This document shows, one piece after another, positions 34,941-47,398 of a stretch of DNA of 64,000 nt. The position numbers and the translations under genes are program-made. The stretch's first letter is position 1; each line of letters begins with the position of its first letter. The notes below the pieces were generated by a model. The model worked only from the letters and a program-made list of their open reading frames with translations, did not search any database and was not told where the DNA came from. Origin of the DNA: Pteria penguin. Taxonomy: Eukaryota; Mollusca; Bivalvia; Pterioida; Pteriidae. The stretch is taken from the NCBI GenBank assembly GCA_035048485.1, contig CM068582.1, forward strand, positions 19,231,570 through 19,295,569, in the 5' to 3' direction.

Positions 34941-37900
34941 TTACTTATGGTGGTTTTCCAACACAGGTCCTTTCAGGTTCTCTTCGTCGGACTCCAGATT
35001 TTTCAGTTTACTATTAGAACTTTTTGAGTGACAAAGGGTATTGGTCTCAATGTCTACTTTGTAGTCATACATCACAGCTTGTGTTTTCCAGAAATTATCC
35101 AATTTGTTTTTAAAAGAGTTTAGTGATTTTGCATGCACCTCCTCTTCTGGAAGACTGTTCCACAGGTTTGCTGTTCTTACACTGAAGCTGTACTTCCTGA
35201 TGTGCAATTTAGGCCTCTGTACAAGTATTTTCATGGAGTTTCCCCTTCCTGAATCCCTGATAACATGTTCTTTTCGAAGCTTTATAAAATTTGATGCTTG
35301 GTGGTCATATTTCCTGATTGGGATCTTATCAGTTTCTATCATGTCCCCTCGGTGGCATCTCTATTTCAGTGATGGTAACTTCAGGGTCCTTAGTCGTTCT
35401 TCATATGTTAGATATGTCATTCCTGAGATCTGTTTGGTTGCTCTTCTCTGTACTCCTTCTATCATTTCTTTATGTTATGATTTCTATGGGAACCACACAG
35501 AGCTGGTGTAATCTAGATGTGTTTTGTAGAGTTGTATAAAAGATTTTTCGTCCAGATGTTGAAATGTTCTTCTTAGAAGTGCGAACATGGAGTTTGCTTT
35601 CTTAACTTTATTATTAATATGTCTGTCAAAGCTCAGCTGGTTGTCTATGGTGACACCTATGTCCGTCTCATACACGTTGTCCAGAGTGCATCCCAATAAG
35701 TCATAAGTGAAATCAGGGTCTGGATCTTTCTTCCCAATATGCATATGCTTACACTTCTCTAGGTGAAATCGCAAAAGCCAGGTGTTACTCCATTCAGTTA
35801 ATTTCTGTAAATTTCTTTGTAGTGTGTCTTTATCTTTTCTTTCTTGTACAATATTGAATATTTTTGTATCGTCAGCGAAGAGGTACATGGTGGATTCTAC
35901 TATATCTGGTAGGTCGTTTATAAAGATGACAAACATTATCGGTCCAAGTACTGACCCCTGAGGGATGCTGGATGTAACATCATGCCATTTTGAGGTTTTC
36001 CCATTGATTGATACCTGCTGTTTCCTTCCACTTAAGAAATTCCTTGTCCATTCAATCATCTCTTCACCAATACCATATGCCTCTAGCTTTTTAAGTAATC
36101 TTTCATGTGGTACAATATCAAATGCCTTCTGATAATCCATGTAGACACAGTCTATATCACTGCCATTGTCTAATGCCTTTGTCCATTCATCCAAAATGCG
36201 TAGTAGTTGGAGAGCAGTTGATATGCCTCCGATGAATCCATACTGTTTAGTTGTGAACATGTTATTTCTTTCAGAATATTTTATGAGATGGTCCCTAACC
36301 AACCTTTCCATGACTTTTCCAACTATAGATGTTAAACTAACAGGTCTGTAGTTACCGGCCAACGACTTACTTCCTTTCTTGAATATTGCACTGATCCGTG
36401 CTGTCTTCCATTCTTCATAGACTCCAAGGACTTCTTGAAAATAATTGCCAAAGAGGTTCTAGTTCCATCAGGGTGTAACATGTCCGTTCCCGGTGATTTG
36501 TCTATCATCAGTATTTTCAGTGCTTTGATTATTTCTCCTTCATGTATTTGTATCTTTGTCCACTCTTAGTTGATTTTTCCTTTTCCTAGTTCTTGGATGT
36601 TTCCTTTTGGTTCCTTGGTAAAAACACTGCTAAAGAAATCTGCTAAAATATTTGCTTTTTCTTAGTCATCCTCTGCTTTCGGTGATTTTGATTTTTTAGG
36701 GTTAACGCACAGCTCGCCAATACCTTGTCTCATTTTACTCTTTGAATTGATATATTCCAGATCTTTTTCGGATTATTCTTTGCTTCCTTGGCTAGGTTGT
36801 TTTCAAAGTTCTTCCTTGCTCTTCTCACCGGTTTTGTTACTTTATTCCTTGTCCTATTGTATTTCTACCTAATATTTAGGTCTTTTGTCATTACAAATTT
36901 TCGGGACAGTGTATTCTTTTCCTTGATAAGTGTAATGAATTCTTTGTCCAAAGGGGTTTCTGACTTGCTACCTGACTTTGTCCTAACCATCGGAACAAAT
37001 TTCTCCTCAATCTCTTCCATTTTTCTGCTAAATTTAATCCACATTTGATCAATGTCACAGTTCAGTTCCTCAACTTCAAGTACCTCCCTCCATTCTGTGT
37101 TGCTTATTTCACTCTTAATGGCTATAAAGTTTGCTTTCTTGTAATTCCTTCTCCTTCTTTCCTGTCTCTGCAGTACTACGTTGAGGACATAGTTGGAGTA
37201 TATTTAACACAGTGGTCACTTTTACCCAGGGACTTTGGTATTCTACATCTTCCATCGCATCTTCATCTTTTGTGATAACTAGGTCCAAAATATTAGGTAG
37301 GTTTCTTCCTCTCCATCTGGTTGGTTTATCTATAGTTTGGAACATGTAGTTATCTTGTAAACAATCGATAAACAATGGGTTCTTCAGAGTTGTCCTTCAT
37401 TACATACTAGCTCCCAGTTTATGTTAGGGTAGTTAAAATCCCCCATGATGATGTAGTGCATGAACTTCATGTCCGACGCCTCTTTCAACAGATCTCTTAA
37501 TTTCTTGTGTTTACCTCTGAATTATCTGGTGGTGAACGGTATACTAATCCAACTAAAAGGCAATCTTTGTTGTTAACTTTAATTTTAATGAATAGTTTCT
37601 CTTCAAATGTCCCTGAAGCCGGCGTGGCCTAGTGGTATCGTGCCGGACTCCTGATCAGGAGGCTGGGGTTTGATTCCCTCTCTGGCCATGCCGGTGTCCT
37701 GTCTATTGGATGAGACAGTAAAAACCAAGGCCCGTGTCGTGGTATGCATGGCACGTTAAAGATCCCTCACTACTTCGGGTGGGTCTGTTGCAAAGGTCAG
37801 AATTTGTATGTCCCGCATCATGCCGTCACCATATACGTGAAATATTTGTGGTGTGATGTAAAACAAAAATCAATCAATCAATCAAATGTCCCTGTCATTT

Positions 37901-38420
37901 TGACTTCCTCAGCTTGTAATGAATTATGTACATATAAAAGTTATCCTCTTCCTATACAATTGTCTATATTTACATGGTACATATTGTAGTCGCTACTCCA
38001 TTCCATCGTGTATTCAGCCGGGTTCAGAATATTTACACTGTTTTTGGCCTTGACCTCTGTTATGCCAATCACCATCTGTCTACTGTCCCTGACCCTTGCT
38101 TGAAATTGTTGAAATTGTTCCGGAACTGATCTGCATTTGTGTAGAAGACTGATAGTTTGTTTATAGTCTGAACAGGATCATTATCACTATGTACACTATT
38201 TACATGTTCTGTGGTTCCTATTCTTGGTCGTCGATTCTGACGCTTACCACCTTTCTTGCCCATGGTGGCCCTCTTACTCTGAACCTGAATTCCCCCAAAT
38301 ATTTCTCGCTAAGATCCTTGGCCTTCTTATACCAGTTTCTTTCATTTTCCCTCTCTGTACGTGTCGTATCATTTGCCAGATGCACATCCTTTGAAGAATT
38401 CTACCTTCTTTTCTAGAGAA
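34941..38420 (-). pseudogene. Degenerate CR1/Jockey-group non-LTR retrotransposon (endonuclease-RT)
   Basis: Reading the minus strand from about 38420 down, one finds a segment resembling the pre-endonuclease region of such LINEs (RVRGPPWARKV, about 38270), the start of an apurinic-like endonuclease domain (KLSVFYTNADQFRNN, about 38150), its C-terminal part (KPTRWRGRNLPNILDLVIT, about 37300), and a reverse transcriptase of 292 residues (36362-35484). The RT carries the hallmark blocks YRPVSLTS, IPQGSVLGPIMFVIFIND and the catalytic YLFADD. A C-terminal domain with FSVRTANLWNSLPEEEV (35342-34941) ends in a TAA. The element would copy itself by target-primed reverse transcription. It is dead: there is an in-frame stop near 36665, a frameshift near 36430, further frame breaks between the RT and the C-terminal part, and a SINE inside the endonuclease region. 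A DNA transposon sits right at its stop codon. The clade is judged by motif style only. Confidence 0.9.
37616..37881 (+). mobile_element. tRNA-derived SINE inserted in the LINE endonuclease region
   Basis: It begins with a tRNA-like head carrying the A-box-like GTGGCCTAGTGG and the B-box-like GGTTTGATTCC, then the conserved SINE body (ATGAGACAGTAAAAACC, GATCCCTCACTACTTCGGG) and an (ATCA)n tail. A perfect 13-bp direct repeat TCAAATGTCCCTG at 37603-37615 and 37882-37894 is its target-site duplication. The insertion splits the minus-strand LINE and postdates it. Confidence 0.92.
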
Positions 38421-38461
38421 GAAAAAGCATAGAAAAAGTATAGAACCTAAAATAGAGATTT

Positions 38462-38590
38462 CCAGGCCCCGCCGTCACCAAAATTTAAAAAATCTTAACC
38501 TCAATACTCAACTCAAATTGCTGAGGTGAACTCAACTGAGTATACTCCTTGGATAACTGTCACGAAATAGGCCTTTCTCAGTTGAAGTCT
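38462..38590. repeat. Dispersed repeat, copy 1 (CTCAACTGAGTATAC)
   Basis: GCCGTCACCAAAATTTAAAA, AATACTCAACTCAAATTGCT and GAGGTGAACTCAACTGAGTA are shared with 46250-46375. It contains a self-complementary ACTCAACT..AGTTGAGT-type core. Confidence 0.6.
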
Positions 38591-39154
38591 ATTTAACCAT
38601 ACTGTACTGGTCCAGTAACAGTTCCTTGACAATTTTTTAGGTTTTTGACAAACAACTTTTGCTACAGTAGACCAAAATAATGAAGTTTGGAACAGTGCAT
38701 GGTTTACCCATTATATTTAGAGCAATGTCAAACTTATGACATAACTCGAGAAAATATTGTATTTTCGAAGTCGGCATGACGTCACTGTCTTTATTGGTCT
38801 ATGTAGATAACTGAGGAATGTGGCAATGACACTTGGGGTAAAACCCAGGGTTAATCGTTAACGTTAATACAACATCGAGTTCTTCTGTATCAGCTTTAAA
38901 GGGGTTTTCTTGTAAAATACGATCAAAAATATGTAAAATATGTATTCAAAATTTACTTGTTTGAAGGATGAAATATTTAAATTATTCCTTTTTACCAAAA
39001 TTTCTCCTGTAATATGCATTGCTGTCTATGATAAAGTCCAATGCTTTACCCCAAATGTTCCGAATGGTCATTATAAAATACCCGGATGTCTGACTTCGAG
39101 AATGCATTTTAATGACTCTCCTTTTCGGACATTTTTACCAACTTTATTGTTATA

Positions 39155-39444
39155 TTTGAAATTGGTTGCACGTGGCTCTGTTCCGAGGTAGGGATATCAC
39201 ATCCTCGTCACCAGCGGACGTCCATGTAGGTGCATATGTTATATATGTAGTAAATTTAAACCGTGCGGCGGCTTCGCCTAGCCTACAAAGCATGCCGCAT
39301 ATAACGTCACGCCACCGAGACAACCCTAAAAAAGGTTGTTCCAATGACGTACATATATTACGGCATGCTTAGCAGACACCGGAAATGAAGTTATGGTTTG
39401 AAATTGGTTGCACGTGGCTCTGTTCCGAGGTAGGGATATCACAT
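39155..39444. repeat. 48-bp exact direct repeat flanking about 194 bp
   Basis: The block TTTGAAATTGGTTGCACGTG ... GGGATATCACAT occurs identically at 39155-39202 and 39397-39444. The enclosed segment is GC-richer with CpGs and has no coding sign. It looks like a recent local duplication. Confidence 0.9.
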
Positions 39445-40093
39445 TGAACAAATTGACCAATGAAATTTAAAAGCCTGACTTAGCCAACTTGGTTGCGAAG
39501 AAAACAGTAATGGCAACAATCGTCTACTCTGTGTATCTTAAAATTTGTGAAACATTCTCTGTAGGCACTGACAGTTTAAAAGATTTTTAATCAAAAAGCA
39601 CAGAGGCTTTAATGAAAGGGAAAGACGTTTTCATTCTGTCAATCACATGTGCTAGATCTGTTATTTTCGTTTTGTTACACAATTTGTTTCAAGGCTTCTG
39701 ATGCGTTTATTTGCGGAGCAAGTGAACCAGTCATGAATTGGCCCACGACCTTTGAATGCAATCAGTCAAGCAGTGAGAAATGTAAAAGTACAAACCGCAT
39801 CCCCTTAATATAATGACTTATAAAAATAAATTAACCCCCTATTCAGTAACATTCACAACTAAAATTTGAAATAATTTTGCTCTAGCCATGTTTTTCCTAC
39901 CCTAAAGTGCATCTGAAACTTGTTAACTTGACAAGGATAGCAATCATTAAATTTTGATATCTTTTATAAAATAAAAGATTAAAAAACAAGAACTATTTCA
40001 AAACTTGTGATAAAAGGGGATTAAATAATCAATTATGAGAGGTGTTTTGAAAACAACCGGACTCCCACCAGTACAAAGAGTGTATAGTCTTTT

Positions 40094-42667
40094 TAGCTCA
40101 CCTGAGCCAAAGGCTCAAGTGAGCTATTGTGATCAATCACCGTCCGTCGTCCGTCCGTCGTCTGTCGTCCGTCGTCCGTCATTAACTTTTTACATTTTCG
40201 ACTTCTTCTCCAGAACCACTGAACAGAATTTGATGAAACTTGATAAGCATGTAGTACTCATGGTCCCCTACAAGTGTTGTTGTTTTTCGTCCGGATTCAT
40301 CAACAGGTGGCGCCACCACAGGCAAAAGTAGGTCAAAGAGGGTACCCTCCTTTGACAAACTTCTTCTTCAGACCGGGGGCATACAGAGACAAACCGAATG
40401 CATAGGAATGATCTAGAGGGATGTGTGAAGAAGTGTTGTTATTTTTGGTTGCGTTCCGAAATCAAATTTTTGACGTTTTTTTGACGTTTTTTTGTACTTG
40501 GTAGTTTTAATGCAGAAAAGAGGTATATTTTTCTTTTAGTAAACATTGATGCATTAATTTAGTTTAATTTGATCATTTTGATGGTAAGAAATACTACTGC
40601 GAAGAAAATTTTTCAATATTTTATGTTTTGGATTTTTTATGAATTTTTTAAGACTTTCAAGAAAAAAGGGGGGGGGGGATAATTGGTGTAAACATTTCAC
40701 AGTTTGAACTTTTTCTTCGGAACCACTTGCTGGAATTCAATGAAACTTGGCATGCATCAAATACTCAAGGTCCCCGACAAATGTGGTCATCTTTGTCAGG
40801 ATCCATGAACAGGTGGCACCACCACAGACAAAAGTAGGTCACAGAGGGTACCCTCCTTTGACAAACTTCTTATTCAGATCGGGTGCATACAGCGACAAAC
40901 CGACTGCATAGGAATGATTTAGAGGCATATGGGAAGAAGTGTTGATATTTTTGGTTCCATTCCGAAATCAAATTTTTGACGTTTTTTCATTTTTATTTTG
41001 GACTTTGTTATTTTAATGCATTAAAGAGTTATTATTTTCTTTTAGTAAACATTGATGCATTCATTTGGTTTCATTTAATCATTTCTATGGTAAGGAATGC
41101 TGGTGCGAAAGAATTTTTTCAATATCTCGATTTTTGAATTTTTTATGAATTTTTTAAGACTTCCAAGAAAAGGGGGGGGGGGGGACAATTTTTCATATCT
41201 TCAACTTGATCTACAGAACAACTTGAAGGATTGTGATAAAACTGGGTAGGATGCAAGTACTCATAGTCCTTTTCAAAGGTTTTGTTTAATGTGCGGATCA
41301 TCCAAATCGGTTAACAGATAATGCCACCATGTCTAAAAGTATGTCTCACAATGGTACATATACCACTTGGTAATTGAAATATGGAGAGTAGCGGTTCAAA
41401 TCCAGCTGTGGTCAAAAATTTTTTTTTTTTTTTTTTTCCACATCTAAATAAGTTTTTAGATGTTTCTCAACACTCAACATATGAAATTAGGAATTTTACG
41501 TTTAAGACTTCCAAAAAAAAAAAGGGGGGGGGGTTTGGCCATTTTTCACATTTTCAACTTTTTCTACAATACTGTTTGAAGGATTTTAATAAATCTTGGT
41601 AGAAATAAGTCACTTATGATCCTCTTCAAATTCTGTTGTTTTCGTCCAGACCTCTTTACAGATGGCGCCACCATAGTCAAGAGTAGGTCACAAAAGAGTT
41701 CCCTCGTTTAACAATATTCTTCTTTATACGGGCTGTATACAGAGACAAACAGAATGCATAGAAATGATCTAGAGGGATGAGTGAAGATGTATTGTCATTT
41801 TGGTTCCCTTCCAAAATCAAATTTTAGAATTTTTTTCGACATTTCTTTGGACTTGGTGATTCAATGCAGAAAAAAGTGTCATATTTCCTAGTTAATTGAT
41901 AATGATGATTTCTTATGGATTATTGTGATCATAATTATGGTAAGGATTGTTACTTTGAAAGAATTTTGTCAATATCTCAATTTTTGGATTTTCTATGAAT
42001 TTTTTAAGACTTCCAAATGAGGGTGTATAGGAACAATTCAATCACATTTTTCACTTCTGCTGTTATACCACATGAAAGATTTTAATGAAACATGGAATAC
42101 ATGAAGTACTAAAAGTCCTCTATCAATTTGGTAAATTTCATCCAAATTGGTTAACAGATAATGCCACCATGTCTAAAAAGCAGTTCTCACAATAGTACAT
42201 ATACCACTTGGTAATTGAAATATGGAGAGTAGCGGTTCAAATCCAGCTGTGGTCAAAATTTTTTTTTTCATTTCTTTACACATCTAAATAAGTTTTTAGA
42301 TGTTTCTCAACACTCAACATATGAAATTAGGCAATTTTAAGTTAGATCTGGACAATATTTGAAACAATTGTTGTTCATGACCCAGACTTGAAATCAGTCA
42401 ACAAAAGGCCCCACCTAAAGAAAATGACTAACTTGTTGCCCTGAATGACTTCTTGCAGAGACAAAGGAAATGCTTAATATCAAAATCACCTGAATGGATG
42501 TGCAAAAAAGTGTTGTTTTTTATTCTAGCCTGAAATAAAATTTGACATATTTTCAACATCTCTGTTGACTTAGTCACATTAATGCAAAAATAAATGAATT
42601 CTTCCTTCATGCATGACTGATAATCTAGGTACTCAGGTGAGCGATATAGGCCCACTTGGGCCTCTTG
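40094..42667 (+). mobile_element. Helitron-like element family c, copy 2 (full length)
   Basis: It has the same 5' palindrome, inverted subterminal CTCAGGTGAGC and 3' hairpin GGCCCACTTGGGCC-TCTTG as copy 3, with the same order of internal units. It differs by a longer CCGTCCGTCGT microsatellite after the 5' palindrome and by small indels in the poly-G and poly-T tracts. Flanks are T-rich on both sides with no target duplication, as expected for Helentron-type insertion between Ts. Non-coding. Confidence 0.85.
41346..41412 (+). promoter_or_regulatory. tRNA-promoter-like segment inside family c
   Basis: The block runs from CACAATGGTACATATACCAC to CAGCTGTGGTCAAA. It holds an A-box-like TACCACTTGGTAA and a near-consensus B box GGTTCAAATCC about 30 bp apart, the spacing of an internal Pol III promoter. 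A full cloverleaf cannot be folded. The same block recurs at about 25238, 42186, 61226 and 62070. Confidence 0.5.
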
Positions 42668-42669
42668 TT

Positions 42670-43990
42670 TATTGTTGTACTTAATAATAATTACTTCACA
42701 TACTTTTATTAGAAGCACTGCTTTGAAACATTATATCGTTGCATGAATAATTAGAATGTATGGCAATTTATATTGTATTTTACTGAGACGAATTACAAAT
42801 GCACCTGTTGTTAGAGTAGTCACAGTTAAAAACAATCATTTTTGAAATGAACTATATACAAGGAACGATAACTTTTCACCCATTCTGATTGATTTTTCTC
42901 ACTTCAGCACTTAATCATCATGTATATATTCCTGTGCACACTTCAAATTATTTTAATATAAGCTTTTCAACAAGCTTTTGTAGTAGGTTACCATTCAAAT
43001 CTCCGACAGCTTCCAACACCTAATCTTTGTATAAGATATTTTTCTTGTCAAATCCTTTACTTTTATATATTGTCTGTTGATCTGATTTATATATATCGAA
43101 TAAATACTGTTTAAACCAATACCTTATCTTTTCCATAGAATTAGAAAATACTTTCATGTTCGTCCGGTATATGTTTTTGTTTTAGTATAATACCTTTAGG
43201 TCTGATTTCGATTTTCAGGCATACAGTGAAAGATAAATAGCATTTGTGAATTTGTTTTGATTTTTTTAAGCAAAATACTGCAGTTGTTGAAAGTTCACAC
43301 GGTCTGGTAAAATATAAAAACTTAACAGACCCATTGTCCTGTGAAAAAAATTAACATTCGCGAAGTCTGGCTCACATAGCAGTTCTTAAAACTGTTCTCC
43401 TAATGAGTAAATATTTATAACTCCAAAGGAAATCTGGAAAATGAATTGCATATTTTTCAAGGAGGGGATTCAATAATTTAGAGAATAATTTGTGTATTAT
43501 GTAAATATTAACTTTTTAGTTTCATCATGTGCTTAAGATGCTCAGGTGGGCAATACATGTGTAAATTAAAGTAAATGATGGTACATACATGATTTAAATT
43601 TTAATAGAGAGATGAAAGAATTACATGTATTCAAATCTGAATATGCAAAAATTTAAGGTAGCATATAAGCTATTCTTGTTACATAAGGGATAAAGAAAAT
43701 TTTCCGCATGAAGATTTCTTTTTGAAGGGGTTATACAACAAAAGAAGAAGGACTAATAAAATTTCCTATAAATTCATTAGTCTGGATTTCAACAATTCAT
43801 TCTTAAATACTGACAATCACAATTATGAAGTATACAAGTGATGCCTAAAAGTTGTCACACAAATAAAATCAGATTTGGAATAAGTATATCTACATCCTCC
43901 AAAACCCCTCAAAGTGTCTGATGAAGTACATGTATGTTCAAGTACTTTCTTTTTACCGGTACTTTTCGAGAGTGTTTTCATGGAAATCAG
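42670..43990. other. AT-rich stretch, nothing recognised
   Basis: Between family c copy 2 and the element starting near 44000 I see no inverted ends, tandem units or coding signal. Confidence 0.5.
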
Positions 43991-43999
43991 CATTGTTTA

Positions 44000-44970
44000 T
44001 TAGGCTCCATGCCAGTGAAACTGGAGGGGATTGTAGTGTTTGTCGTTGTCCGTCTTTCCATCTGTCCATCCATCTGTCTGTCCAGATGGTTTCCAGACAA
44101 TAACTTAAGTGAGGAATGAGCAATTTGATTCAAACTTCATATGATGTCAGCTTATATAAAGATCTAGTGTGGGTTTGATTTTGGGATCAAAAGGTCAATT
44201 CGAAGGGTCACTGTTACTGAAAATAGACATCATTATATTTCATTTTCTAGATGATAACTTGAGTTGGGAATGATTGATTTCTTTCAAACTTCATTTAAGG
44301 CTAGTTTATGTAACTGGAAGGGACTATAGTGTTTGTCTTTGCCTGTCCATCCGTCTGTCTGTTCAGATGGTTTCCAGACAATAACCTCAGTGAGGAATGA
44401 GCAATTTGATTCAAACTTCATACAATGTTAGCTTATATAAAGATCTAATATGGGATTGATTTTGGGGTCAAAAAGTCAACTTAAGGGTCACTAAAAATAG
44501 ACATTTATCACTACAGTTTGGTTGCCAGATAATAACTTGAGTTAAGAATAATTGATTTCTTTTAAATTTCATACTATGCTAGCTTTTGTATAGGTCTAGG
44601 ATGGGATAGATTTTTGGGTCAAAAGGTCAACTTTAAGAGTCACTGTTTACTAAAAATAGATATCAGCATAATTCAGTTGTAGACTTGTCACTGAAATAGT
44701 GATTCATCACTGTTTCAGTTTCCAGATGATGACTACATTGTATAGATGCTGATGCCACATATGAATAAAACGATGCTATATTTTTGCTGTCAGTTTCACA
44801 AGAACTTGATACAAACTTCACAGAATTCAATGTTATTTCTTATTAAATCATGCAAAAGTTTACCAAGTTCACATAACTGTTTCTGTTGCTAATAAGGTTT
44901 TAGTGACTTCGAAGGTTCAGGTTGTGGCAGGGGACGAGTGTTGCATGCAGCACTGACTGTAAGCTTGTTG
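44000..44970. mobile_element. Helitron-like element with TTTCCAGACAATAACTT core
   Basis: It opens GGCTCCATGCCAGTGAAACT then GGAGGGGA, a CCGTCTTTCCATCTGTCC run, and three to four degenerate units (TTTCCAGACAATAACTTAAG, GAGGAATGA, TTGGGGTCAAAAGGTCAA). A small palindrome TTGCATGCAGCAC near 44950 could be the 3' hairpin. Non-coding. Confidence 0.5.
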
Positions 44971-45431
44971 TTTTGTGTATTTGCCAAATAATTAAAACTT
45001 GCAAACTTTTAGTATAATTGAAACTTGCTGTCTATCAACTCATTTCATGAAATTTGATACTTCTTTGGTACTGACAAGTGAAATCACAAAATTACTTTAT
45101 AAAACTGAGATTTGATTTTGATGTATATTTACTTATCACTCAGGACATGCCCCCAAAACTGAGTTCGAAGTGAATTTCATTGTCTGATTTTTGTAACATG
45201 AAGTGTTACACTGTTATGGATCGGGTCATGGGCGCTGCAATATTGGAATCTTGGGATTAACCCCTTTGCTTATGTATTCCTACACTCAGTGAAATAAGTT
45301 CATAAGTCCTTTCCGTATTGTAAACATTCTGCGTAAGTTTCACCAGAGATGGATGTTAATGTGAAATTGCCCCCCCCCCCCCTTCCAATTCCGTGTTGCT
45401 ATAATGGACGAATAGCGTCAGGTATGAAATG

Positions 45432-45828
45432 CTTCATTTCTTTACACATCTAAATAAGTTTTTAGATGTTTCTCAACACTCAGCATATGAAATTTTAAGT
45501 TAGATCTGGACAATATTTGAAACAATTGTTGTTCATGACCCAGACTTGAAATCACTCAACAAAAGGCCCCACCTAAAGAAAATGACTAACCTGTTGCCCT
45601 GAATGACATCTTGCAGAGACAAAGGAAATGCTTAATATCAAAATCACCTGAATGGATGTGCAAAAAAAGTGTTGTTTTTTATTCTAGTCTGGAATAAAAT
45701 TTGACATATTTTCAACATCTGTGTTGACTTAGTCACAATAATGCAAAAATAAATGAATTCTTCCTTCATGCATGACTGATCTTCTAGGTACTCAGGTGAG
45801 TGATATAGGCCCACTTGGGCCTTATGTT
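45432..45828 (+). mobile_element. 3' fragment of Helitron-like family c
   Basis: From TTCTTTACACATCTAAATAAG to GGCCCACTTGGGCC this is the last 400 bp of family c, without its 5' half. The final bases read TTATG in place of TCTTG. Confidence 0.8.
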
Positions 45829-46249
45829 TTCAGTGCTCAGTTTGCATTAGTTTGCCTCTTTTTTCTCGAAATGTACAAAAGTAGACTTTTCCGCTAAAAC
45901 TTTTATTATGGAGAATTTAATTGACGAGAAATCCAGATAACATAGCTTCCATCAATATAAATTTCTTTGAGGTTAATACTATTAATACCTACTCGTCGTC
46001 CAATTTTGAAAATTTTGTCCGGAAATGTACTGGTACAGTATTAATAACATATCTTATGAAACATGTCGTAATATGATTCTTAGGAAGTGGAAGAGATATT
46101 TACATACGTGTCTCTGAAAATAATTAAATCTACATTTCGAAAAGGATGTAAAAAAGAACTTACGTCCCGACCCACCCAATCGTAACAACTCGTCCATTTC
46201 CATATGCAAATAAGATTTTGTAAAAAAAAAAATGGCGATGGTGTTCTGA

Positions 46250-46375
46250 TTGGGCCCCACCATCACCAAACTTTAAAAAATCTCAACCTCAGTACTCAAC
46301 TCAGATCGCTGAGGTGAACTCAACTGAGTATACACCTCAAATCGCCATCACAAAATAGTTGAGACCTTCCTCATG
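46250..46375. repeat. Dispersed repeat, copy 2 (CTCAACTGAGTATAC)
   Basis: Same order of motifs as 38462-38590, with CACCATCACC at the left and ATCGCCATCACAAAATAG at the right. Probably a MITE. Confidence 0.6.
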
Positions 46376-47398
46376 TTTTTCGCTTGAGGAAATAAGTAAG
46401 GTACCTATGAATCTTCATTTAAATACTGAGTAGATCTATCTACTCATATTTCCGTCTTCCGTGAATCTCAGACTTCGCCGGCAGCCATTTTGCTTTGTCG
46501 TATGCTTGATTTTAAGCACGTCTGAAAACCGCTACGTAGCGATTACGTCATTCTTGCCGTTCAGCGAAAAAGCGCTACGATTCGCAACGCTCACTGAACG
46601 CAGCCAAGGAGTGTCTTCGGTTTCATATTCTTAAAATTTTATGATAAAATTATTAATCACAATTGATTCATATATGAGTGACTTGACATCGCATCGTAAA
46701 CAGCTGAACAGGCAGATTTGCTCTGGCGCAGCGAGATGAAATAACATGATGAAAAGCATGTTGCACGGTGGTACGCATGCACGTCATGTACGTTGTTAGT
46801 TTAACTTGATTGTAATAATTGTGCACGTCAATGGTAGAACTTGCAAATCGTCCTTGATATGAGATTTAAGATGGACGTTAAAAGCAGTGAACGAAGTTGG
46901 TTCAGACAGGATTTTTGATAGTTGAAATCAGAGGCAATGTGGACAAAGAGTAGGTATAATGTAATATTAATAATGAATTTGAGGACGGTATATCATGGTT
47001 ATAGGCTACATGTCTGAACGCTAATGTGTGGACCAATCAGAATTATCAAAAAAAAAACCCAAGTGAATTAGAATGTCTTTTTAACATCACTTTTTGTCCC
47101 CCGCTTTTTGAGGCGTCGAGCACTCGACAGTCTTCTAGCGATCGTAATAATATTACCTCTTCACCGTCTTTTTAAATCACGGTACAAAGTAGTACCTTCT
47201 TTAAAGTACTTAAAGTAGTAAAAGTCCTTGCAAAACCGGCTTTGTTATTGAAATTTCATTGCACAAAAATAGATTTAAGCATAGGTCTGCTTAACTTAAA
47301 TTATCAATATATTGCCCGAAAACACTTATTATTCTGTCACTTATTGTGTATGTTAAAATATTCATACGCAAGCCGATTATGAATTACGATCGCACTTC

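Noticed and set aside
35104..35511. Plus-strand open frames of 60-135 codons over 35.1-37.3 kb
   Set aside because: They are shadows of the minus-strand LINE coding sequence.
40035..42718. Direct-repeat array resembling a CRISPR
   Set aside because: Units are 350-500 bp, degenerate and lie inside Helitron-like elements. Nothing in the window is prokaryotic.
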